DNA from: Candidatus Aerophobota bacterium
Lineage (GTDB): Bacteria; Aerophobota; Aerophobia; Aerophobales; B3-G15
DNA length: 8,248 bases
Assembly: GCA_003648845.1 (NCBI GenBank)
Contig: QMQA01000039.1
Span: 1-8,248, forward strand
Direction of reading: 5' to 3'
Position numbers and translations under genes: made by a program. Of this stretch, positions 5,777 through 8,248 are shown in pieces (the stretch's first letter is position 1; each line of letters begins with the position of its first letter). The notes beneath the pieces are model-generated. The model did not search any database. It was not told the origin of the DNA and worked only from the letters and a program-made list of their open reading frames with translations.

Positions 5777-7150
5777 TTAAATTTCTCCTGCGCAGGAAAA
5801 ATTTTCCCATACAAGGTGGTATTTTTTTATCTTGTTCCGTATGGTTCTCACACTTACCCCCAGGATTTTTGCTGCTTTTGTTCGATTGCCATTTACTTTC
5901 TGTAAAGTGTGCTGGATGAGCTTTCTTTCCATCTCCTCCAGAGTAATGTTATCAAGGAGGAGAGAGGGTTCGGGTTCAGAGCTCACTTTTAGAAATAAAT
6001 CCTCAGGTCTTAGATATTCTTCCTCACTTATCACCACAGCTCTTTGTATGGCATTTTCCAGTTCTCTCACATTTCCAGGCCATGTGTACTGATTCATTAC
6101 CTCAAAACATTCTGGAGTAACTCCTTTGATTTTCCTTCCGTTTTGACGGTTATATTTTTTCAAGAAGTATTTTACCAGAAGAGGGATATCTTCTTTTCTT
6201 TCTCTCAGAGGTGGTAGAGAAATGGGAATAACATTTAAGCGATAATAAAGGTCTTCTCTCATCTTTCCTTTTTTCACAGCTTCTGCTGGATTTACATTGG
6301 TAGTGGCAATTATTCTGACATCCACTTTAATGGTTTTTGTTCCTCCTACTCTCTCAAATTCTTCTTCCTGCAGGACCCTGAGAAGCTTTGTCTGAAATCT
6401 TTGAGATGTTTCACTGATCTCATCCAGCAAAAGTGTACCGGTATGGGCAAGTTCAAACCTTCCCTCTTTTTTTTCCGTAGCTCCGGTAAAGGCTCCTTTT
6501 TCATATCCAAAGAGCTCACTTTCCAGAAGTTCTTCAGGAACTGCGGCACAGTTGACTTTTACAAAAGGTCTTTTTTTACGGGGGCTTGTGTAGTGAATTG
6601 CTCTTGCCACAAGCTCTTTCCCGGTGCCTGTTTCTCCGTAGATTAAAACAGTGCTTTTGGTGGGGGCTGCTTTGGCAATCATCCTGTAAACTTTTTTCAT
6701 AAGGGGACTTTCTCCTATCAATCTGCTTTCTGTGTAAAGATTTTCAATTTCTGATCTAAGGTAGCGATTCTCCCTGAGTATTTCCTGATACTGTGAGATT
6801 TTTTGGATAGCAATCTTAATTTGTTCGGGAATAACAGGTTTGGTGATATAGTCACAGGCTCCTCCCTTCATAGCCTCCACTGCATCTTCTATACATCCAT
6901 AAGCGGTGATTACTATCACTGAGGTGGAAGGGGAAAGCTCTTTCACTTTTTTTAAGAGGGTAATTCCGTCTATCTTTGGCATCCTCACATCAGTGATGAG
7001 AACATCAAAATAGTTTTGCTGTATCTTTTTTAGTGCTGAGTAGCCATCACTGGCTAAAGTTACCTCATACCCTTCCTTTTTTAAAACTTCGCTTAAAAGG
7101 TCCTGCACCAGGGGTTCATCATCTGCTATGAGAATATTCTCTACAGCCAT
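5777..7150 (-). CDS. Sigma-54-dependent response regulator, NtrC family (FlgR/FlrC-like)
   Basis: This 457-residue protein is a phosphorylation-controlled bacterial enhancer-binding protein that remodels sigma-54 RNA polymerase. The receiver domain (1-120) has the acidic pair D10/D11, phospho-acceptor D54 (LITDVRMPK), T82 and K104. The AAA+ domain (about 143-375) has Walker A GETGTGKE at 172-179, the sigma-54 contact loop GAFTGA at 219-224, Walker B TLLLDEI at 239-245, sensor I ATTN near 282 and WPGNVREL at 357-364. A Fis-type helix-turn-helix closes the protein (about 405-445, RTKAAKILGVSVRTIRNKI). All key residues are present, so it should be a competent activator. The start ATG at 7150 lies within the kinase gene and has GAGGG about 9 bases upstream. 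The protein then enters the receiver fold at once, as usual for the family. Its only downstream neighbour is the flgB operon with its -24/-12 promoter, which makes that promoter the likely target. The name FlgR versus FlrC/ZraR/AtoC cannot be settled without phylogeny. Confidence 0.95.
   Translation of the reverse strand: MAVENILIADDEPLVQDLLSEVLKKEGYEVTLASDGYSALKKIQQNYFDVLITDVRMPKIDGITLLKKVKELSPSTSVIVITAYGCIEDAVEAMKGGACDYITKPVIPEQIKIAIQKISQYQEILRENRYLRSEIENLYTESRLIGESPLMKKVYRMIAKAAPTKSTVLIYGETGTGKELVARAIHYTSPRKKRPFVKVNCAAVPEELLESELFGYEKGAFTGATEKKEGRFELAHTGTLLLDEISETSQRFQTKLLRVLQEEEFERVGGTKTIKVDVRIIATTNVNPAEAVKKGKMREDLYYRLNVIPISLPPLRERKEDIPLLVKYFLKKYNRQNGRKIKGVTPECFEVMNQYTWPGNVRELENAIQRAVVISEEEYLRPEDLFLKVSSEPEPSLLLDNITLEEMERKLIQHTLQKVNGNRTKAAKILGVSVRTIRNKIKKYHLVWENFSCAGEI
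5779..5804. promoter_or_regulatory. 26-bp near-perfect palindrome, candidate enhancer (UAS) for the regulator
   Basis: The core TCCTGCGCAGGA (5786-5797) is a perfect 12-bp palindrome. Extending outward, every base pair matches from 5779 to 5804 except 5785/5798, so 12 of 13 pairs agree. It covers the last codons and part of the stop codon of the response-regulator gene. Its centre is about 100 bp upstream of the -24 element and about 125 bp upstream of the predicted transcription start of flgB. That distance and the dyad symmetry are typical of sites bound by dimers of NtrC-family activators through a Fis-type helix-turn-helix. In RNA the odd pair would be a U-G wobble, so the transcript could also fold into a strong hairpin with a GCGC loop. 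No U-tract follows, so it is not a standard terminator. Symmetry is seen directly; the enhancer role is inferred. Confidence 0.5.
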
Positions 7151-8248
7151 TTTTTATTTCCCTCAGGTCATTTATTAAGGGCAGGATCAGGACAAAAGTG
7201 GTTCCTTGGCCCGGTTTACTTTTCACCTTTATATCTCCCCAGTGACTGTGGATTATCTGCTGGACAATAGCCAGTCCCAATCCACAGCCTTTTGATTTGG
7301 TAGTGTAAAAAGGACGGAATATCTTTTTTTTCTCCTCAGGAGAAATTCCACATCCTGTATCAGAAAACTCCACACAAACCTCTCCGCAGGAAGTGGTGAG
7401 AGTATAATCTCCATCTATCTCCCTTACAAACTGGTGAGGTTCATATTCGGGATAGTTTTTTTTCTTAATAGAAATTCTGAGCTTACCTCCCCCGGGCATA
7501 GCTTCAATAGCGTTGATTGCTAAATTCAGAAACGCCTGTTTAAGCATGTCCGGGTCAGCTATCATCTCAACAGGCTGGGGAGGAAATTCTTTAACGATGT
7601 GGATGTTACGCTTTTCTTTTTGAATCTTTTGCTGGATAAAGGAAAGGATCGATTCTATAAGTTTATCTATGACTACATACTGGAGGTTGACTCTCGGGCA
7701 TCGGGAAAAGTTTAAAAGACTGGTGACAAGGTTATTCAAACTCCTTGCTCCTTTTACAATATTGTCAATCCAGTTCTTTCTCTCCTCATCTTCCTTTAAA
7801 CTTTCCTTTAACAAAAGAGCAAATCCTTCTATTCCGGAGAGGGGGTTTCTTATCTCATGGGCAATACTTGCTGCCATTTCTCCCAGTATTGCGAGTTTTT
7901 CTTTGCGACGAATCTCTTCTTTGAGATGTTTTAACATTGAAATGTCTCTGAATACCACCACCACTCCTTCCATTTTATTTTCTGGCCCTGCTATGGGATT
8001 GGTGATGACTTCTAAAAAAATGCTTTTATTTTGAGAGAAAAAGGGTTTTTCCCCTACCATTGGTCTTTTTTCCCGAAAGGTTTTTCTCAAGATGGAAACA
8101 AAATCTTCATTTTCCTTCCCGAAGGCAACTTCATAGGATAAACCCAGGATTTTTTTTGCCCGGTAGCCGGTGATGCGTTCAGCTGCTCTGTTAAGAATTG
8201 TTATTTTTCCTTCAGAATCAATGGCAACAAGTCCATCCATCATGCTGT
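7119..8248 (-). CDS. PAS-domain sensor histidine kinase, 5'-partial (FlgS/FlrB/AtoS-like)
   Basis: This is a two-component kinase expected to autophosphorylate and pass phosphate to the response regulator encoded next. Counting from the first visible Met (8243), residues 1-105 look like a PAS domain (DGLVAIDSEGKI, then VVVVFRDIS). A HisKA H-box follows at about 120-140 with H129 in IAHEIRNPLSG. The HATPase shows an N-box around N244 (NLAINAIEAM), G1 DTGCGI at 295-300, an F-box FRPFYTT near 309 and G2 GCGLGLAIV at 319-327. No membrane segment is visible, so the seen part acts in the cytosol. Codons before the ATG remain open (Ser precedes it), and 'SMMDGLVAID' looks like the inside of a PAS domain. 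The true start therefore lies beyond the right edge. The 3' end overlaps the regulator gene by 32 bases (TGA at 7121-7119), which indicates co-translation. A charged stretch of about 30 residues sits between the N-box and G1. Kinase identity is secure; the flagellar role is inferred from context. Confidence 0.93.
   Translation of the reverse strand, partial: SMMDGLVAIDSEGKITILNRAAERITGYRAKKILGLSYEVAFGKENEDFVSILRKTFREKRPMVGEKPFFSQNKSIFLEVITNPIAGPENKMEGVVVVFRDISMLKHLKEEIRRKEKLAILGEMAASIAHEIRNPLSGIEGFALLLKESLKEDEERKNWIDNIVKGARSLNNLVTSLLNFSRCPRVNLQYVVIDKLIESILSFIQQKIQKEKRNIHIVKEFPPQPVEMIADPDMLKQAFLNLAINAIEAMPGGGKLRISIKKKNYPEYEPHQFVREIDGDYTLTTSCGEVCVEFSDTGCGISPEEKKKIFRPFYTTKSKGCGLGLAIVQQIIHSHWGDIKVKSKPGQGTTFVLILPLINDLREIKNGCREYSHSR

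Noticed and set aside
5779..5804. Rho-independent terminator between the regulator gene and flgB
   Set aside because: The palindrome could form a hairpin, but no U-tract follows on either strand and the bulk of it lies within coding sequence.
6346..6549. Minus-strand frame inside the response-regulator gene
   Set aside because: It overlaps the conserved AAA+ core in another frame and its translation resembles nothing known.

Overview
The window is a compact flagellar basal-body locus of a bacterium, with every gene on the minus strand. Read in the direction of transcription (right to left) it holds: a cytosolic-looking PAS/HisKA/HATPase sensor kinase (5' end cut by the window), a sigma-54-activating NtrC-type response regulator, then flgB, flgC, fliE, fliF, fliG, fliH and fliI. 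fliI ends 7 bases from the left edge, so the operon probably continues out of the window. AT-leaning composition, the canonical flgBC-fliEFGHI order and a kinase/regulator pair directly upstream suggest a flagellated lineage that controls basal-body genes through sigma-54 (FlgS/FlgR, FlrB/FlrC style). The phylum cannot be fixed from this sequence.

Region 5777-8248 is the regulatory module: the kinase and regulator genes overlap by 32 bases. Region 5653-5776 is the only real intergenic spacer before the structural genes. It contains a textbook -24/-12 promoter (TGGCAAAACCTTTGCA, 5692 to 5677) just ahead of the flgB ribosome binding site. A 26-bp near-perfect palindrome centred about 125 bp upstream of the predicted start site, over the end of the regulator gene, is a good candidate enhancer site for the regulator. 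The apparent circuit is kinase to regulator to sigma-54 promoter to rod, MS-ring, switch and export-ATPase genes.

Region 8-5652 is the structural operon, with gaps of at most about 22 bases or small overlaps throughout, once fliF is read correctly. The main anomaly is in fliF. Its frame meets a TAG at 3119-3117 right after the second membrane helix, giving a 465-residue protein without the FliG-binding tail. The same frame then stays open for 53 more codons, to a TAA at 2957-2955. Those codons encode a recognisable FliF C-terminal FliG-binding segment (WLRERIFQLAEREPQKV followed by TQIIKLWI), and the frame runs 14 bases into fliG. The tail has no ATG, GTG or TTG of its own. The simplest readings are translation through UAG (suppression, or reassignment such as pyrrolysine) or a single nonsense mutation or sequencing error. 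None of the other genes here ends in TAG (TAA or TGA only), which fits a TAG-depleted or recoded genome but is a small sample.

No RNA genes, mobile elements, CRISPR arrays or clear Rho-independent terminators were seen.
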